A stretch of DNA of 64,000 nucleotides from Mycobacterium mantenii (GTDB lineage Bacteria; Actinomycetota; Actinomycetes; Mycobacteriales; Mycobacteriaceae), in NCBI RefSeq assembly GCF_010731775.1, contig NZ_AP022590.1:2232001-2296000 (forward strand), in the 5' to 3' direction. Below, piece by piece: positions 44,177 to 56,290 of the stretch; the stretch's first letter is position 1; the number at the start of each line of letters is the position of its first letter. A program made the position numbers and the translations under genes. The notes below the pieces were generated by a model. It did no database searches and was not told the DNA's origin. It saw only the letters and a list, made by a program, of their open reading frames with translations.

Positions 44177-45919
44177 ATGGCAACTGAAATCGTACCGCGA
44201 AAATTGTTGGCTCACCGGCCATTTCCTGCGAGGCAGGGGCCGACCGGGAGCCTGGCCTACAGACTGATCACGACTACCGATCACAAACTGATCGGCATCC
44301 TGTACTGCGTCGCCTGCTTCACCTTTTTCTTTATTGGCGGACTGTTGGCGCTATTGATGCGCGCCGAACTCGCCGCGCCGGGGTTGCAGTTCTTTTCCAA
44401 CGAGCAGTACAACCAGCTGTTCACCATGCACGGCACCATCATGTTGCTGTTTTACGCCACCCCCGTCGTGTTCGGGTTTGCCAACCTCGTTCTGCCGCTA
44501 CAGATCGGTGCACCCGACGTGGCCTTCCCGCGGCTCAACGCCTTGTCATTCTGGCTGTTTGTGTCCGGCGCGCTGATTGCGCTGGGGGGCTTCATCACCC
44601 CGGGCGGGGCCGCTGATTTCGGATGGACCGCCTACACGCCGCTATCCGACGCCGTCCACAGTCCGGGTGCGGGAGCCGACCTGTGGATCCTGGGTCTGGC
44701 GGTCGCCGGTTTGGGCACCATTTTGGGTGCGGTCAACATGATTACCACGGTGGTGTGCCTGCGCGCGCCGGGTATGACCATGTTCCGATTGCCGATCTTC
44801 ACCTGGAACATCCTCATCACCTCGATCATGGTGTTGATCATCTTTCCCCTGCTGACCGCGGCGTTGTTCGGGCTGGCTGCCGATCGGCACCTGGGCGCCC
44901 ACATCTACGACACGGCCAACGGCGGGACAATCCTGTGGCAGCACCTGTTCTGGTTCTTCGGGCATCCTGAGGTCTACGTCATCGCCCTGCCGTTCTTCGG
45001 CATCATCAGCGAGGTGTTGCCGGTGTTCGCCCGCAAACCGATCTTCGGCTACACCACACTGGTCTACGCGACGATGAGCATCGCCGGACTCTCGACCGCG
45101 GTGTGGGCACACCACATGTTCGCCACCGGAGCGGTGCTGCTGCCGTTCTTCTCATTCATGAGTTATCTCATCGCGGTGCCGACCGGGATCAAGTTCGTCA
45201 ATTGGATCGGCACCCTCTGGAAAGGCCAACTGACCTTTGAAACCCCGATGTTGTTCGCGGTGGGCTTCATGGTGACGTTTCTGCTGGGTGGGTTGTCCGG
45301 GGTCATGCTGGCCAGCCCCCCGATCGACTTTCACGTCACCGACTCGTATTTCGTTGTCGCGCATTTTCACTACGTGCTGTTCGGCACCATCGTGTTCTCC
45401 ACGTTCGCCGGCATCTACTTCTGGTTCCCGAAGATGACCGGACGGTTGCTCGACGAAAGGTTGGGCAAGCTGCATTTCTGGCTGACCCTGATCGGCTTTC
45501 ACACCACGTTTTTGGTGCAGCACTGGCTGGGCAACATGGGCATGCCCCGCCGCTACGCGGACTACTTGCCCACCGACGGCTTCACCGCATTGAACGTGGT
45601 CTCCACCATCGGGGCGTTGATCCTGGGTGCGTCGATGCTGCCGTTCGTCTGGAATGTGTTCAGAAGCTGGCGCTATGGGGCACCGGTCGCCGTCGATGAC
45701 CCGTGGGGACACGGTAATTCGCTGGAGTGGGCGACCAGTTGCCCGCCGCCGCGGCACAACTTCACCGAGTTGCCGCGCATCCGTTCCGAGCGGCCCGCCT
45801 TCGAGCTGCACTACCCGCACATGGTCGAACGGATGCGCAGCGAGCGACACGTCGGGCACAACGTTGGCGCCGATGCCGCTGCCGAACATGAAAGCACCGT
45901 GAGCGTACGGAGGAGCTGA
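44177..45919 (+). CDS. ctaD: Cytochrome c oxidase subunit I (CtaD paralogue)
   Basis: A 580-residue heme-copper oxidase subunit I, an integral membrane protein with twelve spans. The ligands are intact: MHGTIM for low-spin heme, [13 protein letters not shown] with the CuB His and cross-linked Tyr (near 263), AHHMFATG for CuB, and AHFHYVLFG for the two hemes. The proton-path residues in [16 protein letters not shown] are also present. No subunit II, III or qcr genes are near. It is probably a second copy beside a housekeeping ctaD elsewhere, expressed under stress. The start at ATG 44177 is 11 bases past the cupin stop. Confidence 0.92.
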   Translation: MATEIVPRKLLAHRPFPARQGPTGSLAYRLITTTDHKLIGILYCVACFTFFFIGGLLALLMRAELAAPGLQFFSNEQYNQLFTMHGTIMLLFYATPVVFGFANLVLPLQIGAPDVAFPRLNALSFWLFVSGALIALGGFITPGGAADFGWTAYTPLSDAVHSPGAGADLWILGLAVAGLGTILGAVNMITTVVCLRAPGMTMFRLPIFTWNILITSIMVLIIFPLLTAALFGLAADRHLGAHIYDTANGGTILWQHLFWFFGHPEVYVIALPFFGIISEVLPVFARKPIFGYTTLVYATMSIAGLSTAVWAHHMFATGAVLLPFFSFMSYLIAVPTGIKFVNWIGTLWKGQLTFETPMLFAVGFMVTFLLGGLSGVMLASPPIDFHVTDSYFVVAHFHYVLFGTIVFSTFAGIYFWFPKMTGRLLDERLGKLHFWLTLIGFHTTFLVQHWLGNMGMPRRYADYLPTDGFTALNVVSTIGALILGASMLPFVWNVFRSWRYGAPVAVDDPWGHGNSLEWATSCPPPRHNFTELPRIRSERPAFELHYPHMVERMRSERHVGHNVGADAAAEHESTVSVRRS

Positions 45920-46665
45920 TGGCCTACAACGGGACCATCCGGGTGTGGCGCGGCGACGAGCAGGGTGGCGAACTCCATGACTTCACCGTCGAGATCAACG
46001 AGGGTGAAGTCGTGCTAGACGTCATCCACCGGCTGCAGGCCACGCAAGTGCCCGACCTGGCGGTGCGCTGGAACTGCAAGGCGGGCAAATGCGGTTCCTG
46101 CTCGGCGGAGATCAACGGCTATCCAAAGTTGATGTGCATGACTCGCATGTCGACCTTCGCCGAGGACGAGGTTGTCACGGTCACCCCGATGCGAGCCTTC
46201 CCGGTAATTCGCGATCTCGTTACCGACGTCTCGTTCAACTATGAAAAAGCCAGAGAAATACCGTCTTTCGCGCCACCCAAGGATCTACGGCCCGGCGAAT
46301 ACCGGATGGCCCAAGCCGACGTCCAGCGCTCGCAGGAGTTCCGCAAGTGCATCGAGTGCTTCCTGTGCCAAGACGTCTGCCACGTGATCCGTGACCACGA
46401 CGACAACAAGCGAGTGTATGCCGGACCGCGCATGTTCATTCGCCTCGCCGAACTGGAAATGCACCCACTCGATACCGCCGACCGTCGAGACCTCGCCCAG
46501 GACCAGCAGGGCCTGGGACTGTGCAACATCACCAAGTGCTGCACCGAGGTCTGCCCGGAGCACATCAAGATCACCGACAACGCCATCATCCCCATGAAGG
46601 AACGCGTCGCGGGTCGCAGGTATGACCCGGCGGTCTGGCTGGGGCGCAAGCTCTTCCGCCGGTAG
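45919..46665 (+). CDS. Succinate dehydrogenase/fumarate reductase iron-sulfur subunit paralogue
   Basis: A 248-residue SdhB/FrdB-type protein, equal in length and similar in sequence to the M. tuberculosis Sdh1 subunit Rv0247c. An N-terminal [2Fe-2S] domain (NCKAGKCGSCSAEI, then LMC) precedes a C-terminal domain binding [4Fe-4S] and [3Fe-4S] clusters (CIECFLCQDVCH; CNITKCCTEVCPEH). No flavoprotein or membrane-anchor gene is present. Its ATG overlaps the ctaD-like stop (TGATG), so the two are translated together. A dedicated electron link between a quinone/flavoprotein partner and the oxidase is possible but is inference. Confidence 0.92.
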   Translation: MAYNGTIRVWRGDEQGGELHDFTVEINEGEVVLDVIHRLQATQVPDLAVRWNCKAGKCGSCSAEINGYPKLMCMTRMSTFAEDEVVTVTPMRAFPVIRDLVTDVSFNYEKAREIPSFAPPKDLRPGEYRMAQADVQRSQEFRKCIECFLCQDVCHVIRDHDDNKRVYAGPRMFIRLAELEMHPLDTADRRDLAQDQQGLGLCNITKCCTEVCPEHIKITDNAIIPMKERVAGRRYDPAVWLGRKLFRR

Positions 46666-46681
46666 CACGCCACGAGAGCGT

Positions 46682-47119
46682 TCAGCGCGCGACCGCGGTG
46701 TCGAGTTCTGGTGTGTCCGTGCCCGTCAACCGGCGGTGCATGGCCCAGGCGATCCTGGCGCCCTGAATCTTCGCGCGTTCGGCGATGGGTCCTTGGAACA
46801 TCGCGTCGACGGTCTCGTTCCACACCGTAAGCCAGCGGACAAAGTGGCGGCTGCTCAACGGGGTTCGCCGATGGATGTGCCGGTGGGCGTGCAGGGCGCT
46901 GCCGCGGTAGAGTCCGGCACGGAACAGGGCGGTCTCCCAAAAGTCGGCCATCACCGGGATGTGCGAGTCCAGGCCCTTGCTTCGCAACTCCTCGAAAGGC
47001 TCGACGAGCACATCGTCGACCATCACCCGGCCGTAAAACCGGCGCAAGAGCGCCTCGACGTCCGCGCGGGTAGCGAGATCTGCGATCCCTTGGCCGACCG
47101 GGGCGCACAAGTTAGTCAC
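46682..47119 (-). CDS. Group III truncated haemoglobin
   Basis: A 145-residue globin. DFWETALFRAGLYRGSALHAH and SSRHFVRWLTVWNETVD contain the helices and proximal His of the trHb group III (P) pattern. Such proteins bind O2 and NO and are linked with nitrosative stress. It overlaps the end of the regulator gene by 8 bases, so it is probably the second gene of an autoregulated operon. M. tuberculosis is known for group I and II forms (GlbN, GlbO). Confidence 0.85.
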   Translation of the reverse strand: MTNLCAPVGQGIADLATRADVEALLRRFYGRVMVDDVLVEPFEELRSKGLDSHIPVMADFWETALFRAGLYRGSALHAHRHIHRRTPLSSRHFVRWLTVWNETVDAMFQGPIAERAKIQGARIAWAMHRRLTGTDTPELDTAVAR

Positions 47120-47846
47120 GCGCGATCACCCTGGCGAGACAGAGTTCAGGTTCGACGAAGGGTTCCAGCTCGGCGTGCATCGCAGGCGCGGAACCAACCG
47201 GCTCCGTCGGGCCCGCCAGGCCCTGCAACAGCCCGCGGTGCAGGGCGCACGCCACCTCCGGGTGATGACGGGCCATATCACGGACCGGGCAACTGTGCAG
47301 GCGGATGGTCCGCTGGTTGCCGGGAGTCGACTTCCCGGGCGGGACCAGCTCGGGACCGAATCCCATGCGGTCGAACACCGTCGTGATCATCCCCGATCGC
47401 TCTTCAGCGGCTTTTCTGAGTGTAAGGCGCTGTGGAACATGTTGCCCCGCAATATCTTCGTGGGAGTCGTCCTCCGTGATCCGCTCAGCCCATCGCCGGC
47501 CGGCGGCTTCGGCGCGGCGGCGCCGCTTGTCGACGGTGTCACCGAGTTCCAGCGCCAATATCTCGGCCAGGATTCGATAGTCCAGCCGCTCGCGCACCGC
47601 GCTGTAGCCGGTGCGGGGGCGGCCCACGCCGGCGCGCGTGATCCGGGTGCGCTCAACGAGCCCCTCGGCGCACAACGCGTCAAGATGAAAGCGCACGGTC
47701 GTCGTGTGCAGTCCGAGCCGGGCGCCGAGTTCGGCCGCGTCGATCGGTCCGTCGTGCTCGCGCACCAGTTCCAGAACTCGTAGGCGCTGCCGGTTGCGTT
47801 CCCCGCGGTGCGGCCGCCCGGCCTCGTCCTCGTTGTGCTCGCCCAC
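47112..47846 (-). CDS. Winged-helix regulator with three-Cys (SufR-like) C-terminus
   Basis: A 244-residue DNA-binding protein. A winged helix (about 18-80, ELGARLGLHTTTVRFHLDAL) is followed by a C-terminal region with three cysteines, Cys186-x13-Cys200-x35-Cys236, in HSCPVRD, EVACALH and PELCLAR. That arrangement is that of SufR-type [4Fe-4S] regulators (M. tuberculosis Rv1460), which sense iron, O2 or NO. The likely targets are the truncated haemoglobin behind it and the divergent nitroreductase. The start is GTG 47846 with AGAGGG upstream. A paralogue lies at 59124. Confidence 0.85.
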   Translation of the reverse strand: MGEHNEDEAGRPHRGERNRQRLRVLELVREHDGPIDAAELGARLGLHTTTVRFHLDALCAEGLVERTRITRAGVGRPRTGYSAVRERLDYRILAEILALELGDTVDKRRRRAEAAGRRWAERITEDDSHEDIAGQHVPQRLTLRKAAEERSGMITTVFDRMGFGPELVPPGKSTPGNQRTIRLHSCPVRDMARHHPEVACALHRGLLQGLAGPTEPVGSAPAMHAELEPFVEPELCLARVIARD

Positions 47847-47887
47847 CCCATCAGCCCTCTCGTCCGGTTGCCTTTCAGCTATTTAGA

Positions 47888-47908
47888 GGATATTATTCAT
47901 TAATAATA
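47888..47908. promoter_or_regulatory. Palindrome between SufR-like regulator and acg-like gene (motif B, copy 1)
   Basis: TATTATT and AATAATA with a 4-base spacer (47891-47908) form a perfect inverted repeat in the 130-base divergent region, including a TAATAT that could be the regulator's -10. The string GGATATTATTCATTAA (47888-47903) recurs exactly at 61717-61732. It is a candidate operator for the adjacent regulator. Confidence 0.65.
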
Positions 47909-47976
47909 GCACTGAACGCCCTGGCGTCTCCACTAACGCGACGACCTTGGGGCAGCAGGGAAACCGGAGGTGCGCC

Positions 47977-48957
47977 GTGTCGGACACCATGTTGGAAACT
48001 ACGGTCATGGAGAACGCGGTCCGGATCGCCTGCCGTGCCCCGTCGCTGTACAACACCCAGCCGTGGCGCTGGGTGACAGACGGCGCCGGGCTGGACCTGC
48101 TTCTCGATACGAGCCGCGTCGTGCACACGGACCGATCGACGCGAGAGGCCCACATCGGCTGCGGCGGGGCGCTCGATCATCTTCGGGTGGCGATGGCGGC
48201 CGCGGGCTGGATCGCCGATGTCGAGCGATTTCCCGATCCAGCTAATCCGGCCCACCTGGCGCGGGTGAAATTCGTTCCCGCGGAAGGCGTGACCGACGAG
48301 CAGCGTCGCCGCGCCGACGCGATGCTGAAACGCCGGACCGATCGGCTGCCATTCCTAGCGCCGGTCGACTGGGAATCGTTCGAGCCCCTGCTACGCGGCG
48401 GGATCGACGGCAGTGGGGTGTGCTTGGACGTGCTACCGGAGGAGACGCGTCCGCGCCTGGCCGAGGCAGCCGAGTTCACCGAGTCGCTGCGTCTGTACGA
48501 TTCTCCGTATCATCTCGAACTCGATTGGTGGACAGCCCCGTTCGAAGTATCCGAGGGCATCCCCTATAGCTCGCTGATCTCGGTCGCCGAGTCTCATCGG
48601 GTAGGCGTCAATCGCCACTTTCCCTTCACCCGCAACCTGGACAGGCGCGCCGGGATCACGCGAGATTTCTCGAAGATCTTGATGCTGTCCACCGAGGACG
48701 ACACCCACGCCAACGCGCTGGCGTGCGGCGAGGCGCTGTCGCGTGTCCTGCTGGAATGCACGATGGCCGGCTTGGCCACCTGCACGGTCTCGCAACTGAC
48801 GGAACTGTCGGTCAGCCGTGAACTGCTCGCGGCGATCACGGGTCACACCGACCTGCCCCAGGTCCTGATCCGGGTGGGTGTCGCACCGGCACTCGACGGG
48901 ACGCCGCCGCCCACGCCGCGGCGGGCGCTCGCCGACGTGTTGCGACGCAAGAGCTGA
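47977..48957 (+). CDS. acg: Acg-family nitroreductase-like flavoprotein
   Basis: A 326-residue protein closely similar to M. tuberculosis Acg (Rv2032). Shared blocks are ACRAPSLYNTQPWRW, RRTDRLPF, LTESLRLYDSPYH, ATCTVSQLTEL and the end PPPTPRRALADV. Acg has a nitroreductase fold that binds FMN but has a lid covering the active site, and it is thought to store flavin or act in stress survival in the DosR regulon. I chose GTG 47977 because GGAGG lies 7 bases upstream. I saw no DosR box. A palindrome shared with the divergent SufR-like gene may control it. Confidence 0.92.
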   Translation: MSDTMLETTVMENAVRIACRAPSLYNTQPWRWVTDGAGLDLLLDTSRVVHTDRSTREAHIGCGGALDHLRVAMAAAGWIADVERFPDPANPAHLARVKFVPAEGVTDEQRRRADAMLKRRTDRLPFLAPVDWESFEPLLRGGIDGSGVCLDVLPEETRPRLAEAAEFTESLRLYDSPYHLELDWWTAPFEVSEGIPYSSLISVAESHRVGVNRHFPFTRNLDRRAGITRDFSKILMLSTEDDTHANALACGEALSRVLLECTMAGLATCTVSQLTELSVSRELLAAITGHTDLPQVLIRVGVAPALDGTPPPTPRRALADVLRRKS

Positions 48958-49071
48958 GTCTCGGCGGTGGCGACCCCACGCGGTCCGTCGCCGGTTCGCT
49001 CGGGGCGCTGTCGGTATCGACAGCCGCTCGTGGCGACCTGGCGGTTTCGACACCCGCGGTTCCGAACTCGC

Positions 49072-49485
49072 TTACAGGTTGAAGCTTGGGTCGACGTAAC
49101 CGGACGACCAGTAGGGCAAGCATCCGTAATACCCACAGACGCGGCTCTGGTAGTCACGATTGTTGACCAGTTCTGCCTCATATGCCGGTGCCCCGCAGAT
49201 GTGATCGTGCGCATCGCCGACGAAGACATCATCACTGGTGGTCGCCTCGATCACGTCGACTGGGATGAAAAACGTCTTTTCGCCGATGCCGAGAAGGCCA
49301 CCATGGTCGACGAGGAGGAAACGGGGCTTGCGTTCACGGTCGTCCACGAAGACGTCATGCACCCTGCCGAAGTGTTTGTGGTCCTTGTCCTTTACCTGCC
49401 GTCCACGCATGTCGTCGGTGGCGTTGGTGACCTTCACAACCGTACCCGTGAGCTTGATGAGAGTGGTGTCAGCCTCAGTTGTCAT
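49072..49485 (-). CDS. PRC-barrel domain protein
   Basis: A 137-residue protein with an RNA- or protein-binding PRC-barrel-type segment (about 15-85), seen in [20 protein letters not shown] and [19 protein letters not shown] short Cys/Tyr-rich tail follows ([10 protein letters not shown]). Such proteins occur in stress and photosynthetic contexts and have no enzymatic activity. ATG 49485 has CAGGAG upstream. It is convergent with the acg-like gene and divergent from the aconitase gene; the 257-base region between them holds both promoters. Confidence 0.78.
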   Translation of the reverse strand: MTTEADTTLIKLTGTVVKVTNATDDMRGRQVKDKDHKHFGRVHDVFVDDRERKPRFLLVDHGGLLGIGEKTFFIPVDVIEATTSDDVFVGDAHDHICGAPAYEAELVNNRDYQSRVCGYYGCLPYWSSGYVDPSFNL

Positions 49486-49742
49486 CGGCACTCCTGGTCA
49501 ACAGCGGGCATCGAGATGGCTCAACGTTGCCGCGCACTCGACGGGCATATAACGTGCCGTCAGCTGATTGTGACTGGATGGTCAGCTGCGGCATGCACCC
49601 AGTATGCGGCCGGCTCGCAAGAGGATGTTCGTCGAATTCTGGCGGTTCACTCGGGCCGGTGTGCCAACCTGCCACTCTTGCCCACGTACTCAATTGGCGT
49701 AGGCTCGGATCACCCGCCGGGCAGCCCGTAAGGGGGTTTCTC

Positions 49743-52547
<2,805 letters not shown>

Positions 52548-52557
52548 GAGCACACCC

Positions 52558-52665
52558 ATGACTCCGGAAACGGCCGCGCCTCATGTTCTGATCGTGGGTT
52601 CCGGGTTCGTCGATAATGCGATTAGCCAGTCAGGACGTCCTGAAGAAGGAAACGGGAAGGGCTAG
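52558..52665 (+). pseudogene. Stub of a flavoprotein (NADH dehydrogenase-like) gene
   Basis: A 35-codon frame 10 bases after the aconitase, preceded by AGGAG. It begins MTPETAAPHVLIVGSGF, a typical start of an FAD/NAD-binding Rossmann protein such as type II NADH dehydrogenase (GxGxxG begins), then becomes unrelated after GSGF and stops. It appears to be what is left after an internal deletion that brought in the next gene's leader. It is unlikely to be functional. Confidence 0.55.
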
Positions 52666-52667
52666 CC

Positions 52668-52994
52668 ATGGCCGAGGATATGTACCACCCAACCACCCCC
52701 GAAATCCACTATCTCCGTAGGGAACTCGCTCCTCACACGCATGACGCGTTCGAGGCGTTCAGCCGTGCGGTGTTCGCCGATGGCGCCCTGCCGGAGAAAA
52801 CCAAACAGCTGATTGCGGTCGCGGTCGCGCACACCACCCAATGTCCGTACTGCATCCGGGGCCATACCGGGCTCGCCCACCGGAAAGGCAACAGCGACCA
52901 AGAAATCATGGAGGCAGTCTGGGTCGCGGCCGAGATGCGGGCCGGCGGCGCCTACGCCCACGCCACGTTGGCGCTCGAGGAACTGGCCACATAG
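52668..52994 (+). CDS. AhpD-like carboxymuconolactone decarboxylase family protein
   Basis: A 108-residue single-domain CMD protein. The AhpD-type redox motif CPYCIRGHTGLAH contains CxxC and a following His. It could reduce peroxides or act as a thiol adapter; the substrate is not known. The start at ATG 52668 has GGGAAGGG about 8 bases upstream. Its stop is 4 bases before the next gene, so they form an operon. It is short compared with the CMD protein near 1770. Confidence 0.86.
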   Translation: MAEDMYHPTTPEIHYLRRELAPHTHDAFEAFSRAVFADGALPEKTKQLIAVAVAHTTQCPYCIRGHTGLAHRKGNSDQEIMEAVWVAAEMRAGGAYAHATLALEELAT

Positions 52995-52998
52995 CCGC

Positions 52999-54132
52999 AT
53001 GCCTCCCATCGTCGCGGACCGCGCCGCAGACATCGCCAAGGTCGAGACAGTTCCGCTGCGTATCCCGCTCAAGGTGGGCACCACGCCCGGAGCGTCGCTC
53101 TGGGGCGACACGCTCTCCGCAGCAGACTCGCTGCTCGTCAAGGTGACAACCCGCGAGGGAGTGGAAGGCTGGGGAGAAGCCTTCGGTTTTCGTGCTGTCG
53201 ATTCGGCCAAGCTTGCCGTCGACGAACTGATCGCGCCGCTCTGCGTTGGCCGGGACGCCACTCGAATCGGGCCCCTGATGCTGGAGATTCAGAAGAAGCT
53301 GCACGTTTTCGGGCGCGGCGGTGCGTTGACCTACGGGCTCTCGGCGGTAGACATCGCCCTGTGGGATATCGTCGGTAAGCTCGCCAACGCTCCGGTCTCC
53401 AAGCTCCTCGGCGGCGCACTGACCACTATGCCTTGCTATGCAAGTCTGGCCTGCTATACCGATCCCTCGCTGGTCCGCGCCGTGGTTCGGCAAGCAATGG
53501 ATGCCGGCTTTCAAGTGCTCAAGCTGCACGAAGCGGGCATCTCGGCAATCGTCGCAGCCCGCGAGGAAGCCGGCCCCGACGTGGAACTGATCGTGGACGC
53601 CGGCTGCCCCTGGACCTTGACTCAAGCCGGTGCATGCGCTCGGGAACTCAAGGCGGTTCGGCTCAAATTCCTCGAGGAGCCGCTGTGGCCGCCGGAGAAT
53701 TTCGACGGCCTCGCCGCACTGCGCAGAACCACCGGCATCCCACTGTCGGCCGGCGAGAACGCTTCCACCCTACTGGAATTCGAGCGAATGCTCGCCGCCG
53801 GGGCGGTGGACTTTGTTCAGCCAAGCCCGGCCAAGATGGGAGGGATTACCGAGTTGTGCAAGGTTTTTCCCCTCGCGGCCGTCCATAACATCCCGGTGAT
53901 GACGCACTCCTTCTACGATGGCCCCGGGTTGCTCGCGGCGCTTCATGTCACCGCTGCGCTGGGCACCGCCGACTCCATGATCGAGTGGCGCTGGTTCGAT
54001 CTGGAAGCATCCATCTATGGCGATGCCCTGACCCCGCAGGCGGGCCGGCTCACCGTCCCGCAGGGGCCGGGCCTGGGAATCGACCCCGATCCTGAGGTCA
54101 TACACGCCTACCGGCGGGAATCGGCACCATGA
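52999..54132 (+). CDS. Enolase-superfamily enzyme (mandelate racemase/muconate lactonizing type)
   Basis: A 377-residue protein of the MR/MLE family. The N-terminal capping domain is about 10-130 and the barrel 140-360. Three metal ligands appear in LIVDAGCPWT, KFLEEPLWP and SAGENAS. The KxK base pair of the family reads KLH (QVLKLHEAG), and the usual QxD before the GG turn is QPSPAKMGG, without Asp. A C-terminal His in MTHSF is present. The changed acid/base set means the reaction cannot be predicted. An upstream in-frame start inside the CMD gene was rejected in favour of ATG 52999. Confidence 0.85.
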   Translation: MPPIVADRAADIAKVETVPLRIPLKVGTTPGASLWGDTLSAADSLLVKVTTREGVEGWGEAFGFRAVDSAKLAVDELIAPLCVGRDATRIGPLMLEIQKKLHVFGRGGALTYGLSAVDIALWDIVGKLANAPVSKLLGGALTTMPCYASLACYTDPSLVRAVVRQAMDAGFQVLKLHEAGISAIVAAREEAGPDVELIVDAGCPWTLTQAGACARELKAVRLKFLEEPLWPPENFDGLAALRRTTGIPLSAGENASTLLEFERMLAAGAVDFVQPSPAKMGGITELCKVFPLAAVHNIPVMTHSFYDGPGLLAALHVTAALGTADSMIEWRWFDLEASIYGDALTPQAGRLTVPQGPGLGIDPDPEVIHAYRRESAP

Positions 54133-54170
54133 CGACGGCGGCTACCTCAGCAACCTCAATCCCTTTGCGC

Positions 54171-55366
54171 TCAGACGAGAATGCGTAACGGGTGTTCGAG
54201 CAGCTTCACCAGGTCCGCTAGGAATTCTGCGGCCATGGCACCGTCGAGGACGCGGTGATCGATGGACAAAGTCAGCTTCATTCTGGCTACGGCCGTGAAT
54301 TGACCGTCTCGGACGACGACCTTCTCTTGCAGGGCACCGACCGCGAGGATTGCGGCCTCGGGCGGGTTGATGACGGCGGTGAAGTGGTCGATGCCGTACA
54401 TCCCGAGGTTGCTGATCGTGAAGGTGCCACCGATCATTTCGTCGGATGTGAGCTTGCCGGCGCGCGCCCGTCCGATGAGGTCATGGGTCTCTGCGCCAAC
54501 CTCGTTGAGGCTCTTGCGGTCCGCATCGCGGATGACGGGTACCACAAGTCCACCGCCGGTGGCGACGGCGCAACCGATGTTCACATGGCCGTGGTGCACC
54601 AGGTGATCACCGCCCCATGAGGAATTGACGTAGGGGTGATCACGCAGGGTCACCGCGCAGGCGCGGATCAGCAGATCGGTAACGCTGATTTTCGGCCAGG
54701 CGTCCGAAAACTCCGCTTTCAGGTCGGTGCGCAACCTTTGCAGCGCGCCGGCATCGGCGACCATGGTGAGGTAGAAGTGCGGTGTGGCGGCGCTTTCGGT
54801 GAGCCGCTGTGCCGTGATCCGGCGTATCGACGACAGCGATATTCGCTCGTCGGCTTCGTTGCCGTTGGCCATGGCCGATGGCGGCTCGACGGCGGCCGGG
54901 CGCCGGTCGATGACGGCTTCGATATCTTTGCGCACGATGCGTCCACCGGGGCCGGTGCCAGTCACACTGGCAAGGTTAATTCCGTGTTCAAGCGCCAGGG
55001 TGCGGACGAGCGGGGTGGCGCGCACCTGAGCGGCAGGCGTCGAGGGCGGGGCAGGACCGGATTCAGCGGGCAACGCACGGGATGCGGATGAGACGGCTTG
55101 CCCACCAACAGGTTTAGTTGTCGCACCCACCGCCTCGTCGTCGATGACCGCGATCGGCCGGCCGATGGGGACGGTGCTACCGGCTGGGGCGATGATGCGG
55201 GTCAGCACCCCGCTGTCGTACGCCTCGAGTTCCATGGTGGCCTTGTCGGTCTCGATCTCGGCAAGCACGTCCCCACACTGGACGGTGTCACCCTCGTGCT
55301 TGAGCCATTGGTTACAATCCCTTCGGTCATGGTGTCCGACAACCGCGGCATCAGCACGTCTGGCAT
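54171..55366 (-). pseudogene. Dihydrolipoamide acyltransferase (E2) with frameshift in the lipoyl domain
   Basis: An E2 component of a PDH/acetoin/branched-chain dehydrogenase complex. The start ATG 55366 gives MPDVLMPRLSDTMTEGIVT. One base is then missing at about 55310, and the other frame continues WLKHEGDTVQCGDVLAEIETDKATMELE with the lipoyl Lys. The rest is normal: an E3/E1-binding segment (ATPLVRTLALEHGI, GTGPGGRIVRKDI) and a catalytic domain ending SIDHRVLDGAMAAEFL. A downstream GTG at 55268 could start a protein lacking half of the lipoyl domain. A sequencing error cannot be excluded. The gene follows a truncated E1beta. Confidence 0.8.
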
Positions 55367-55378
55367 GACGGCCCCTCT

Positions 55379-56237
55379 CTAGTAGGCGAACCGGCTGGCG
55401 TCGAGAACTTCGCCGATGACCTTGGTCAGGTCGGCGGCGTCGGGCAGGGCCGCGAGCTCGAGCGGCTTCGCATAGGGCAGGGGCACTTCGGGGGCCGCGA
55501 CGCGGCGGATCGGGGCATCGAGATAATCGAACGCACCTTCGGCGATCGTTGCCGCGATCTCCGCACCGACTCCGTAGCTGAGCCAGTCGTCTTCGAGGAT
55601 GACGGCCCTGCTCGTCTTGCGCACCGAGACGCAGATCGTCTCGCGGTCCAGGGGCCGCAGGCTGCGCAGGTCGACGACTTCGACGGACACGCCGTTGGCC
55701 TCGAACTGGCGGGCGACATCCAAAGCGATCACCGTTGCCCGCGAGTAGGCGATGACGGTGAGGTCCGTTCCCGGCTTGATGACCGAGGCCGTCCCGATCT
55801 GACCGACCTGCTCGCCGTCGGGAACCTCGCCTTTGGTGTTGTACAGTGCCAGATTCTCCAATAACAACACCGGATCATCGTCACGCACGCCGGCGCTCAG
55901 CAGCGCCTTGGCATCGGCCGGGGTGGCGGGGGTGAGCACTTTCATTCCGGGCACGTGCGCGTAGAAGACCTCCAAGTTCTGCGAGTGAGTCGCCGCCAGC
56001 TGTTGCCCGCCGCCGCCCGGGGTGCGGATCACCAGCGGCACCGACACCTGGCCCGCGAACATCGCATGCATCTTGGCGGCGTGATTGACGATCTGGTCGA
56101 GCGCCAACAGGCTGAAATTGATGGTCATGATCTCGACGATCGGCCGCATGCCGAGCATTGCCGCACCGATCGCGGCACCAGCCGCGCAATGTCTCCGCAG
56201 GCTCATCGGCCACGATCGGAGTGGGGCGGATCGTCAT
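55379..56237 (-). pseudogene. E1-beta of a pyruvate/acetoin dehydrogenase complex, N-terminus lost
   Basis: The E1beta homology begins abruptly at AGAAIGAAMLGMRPIVEIMT (from about 56190) and continues to the normal C-terminus (ILEDDWLSYGVGAE, LPYAKPLE). About 70 N-terminal residues that bind thiamine diphosphate are missing. A good ribosome site (AGGAGG) with ATG 56237 lies upstream, but its frame (MTIRPTPIVADEP...) is out of register with the E1beta frame and matches nothing I recognise. This suggests a deletion that fused a foreign start to the gene. No E1alpha gene is present upstream. Confidence 0.75.
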
Positions 56238-56290
56238 TGCCCTCCTGCTTCCCTGCTGTCGCTCAACGAATTAGGCGGTGAGACGGCTAC

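Noticed and set aside
41741..47976. DosR boxes upstream of fdxA and acg
   Set aside because: Their M. tuberculosis homologs are DosR-controlled, but I see no GGGACT...AGTCCC palindrome in these intergenic regions; the palindromes present are different.
52813..52998. N-terminal extension of the enolase-superfamily gene
   Set aside because: The open frame lies inside the AhpD-like gene in another phase and is basic low-complexity sequence; ATG 52999 begins the family homology.
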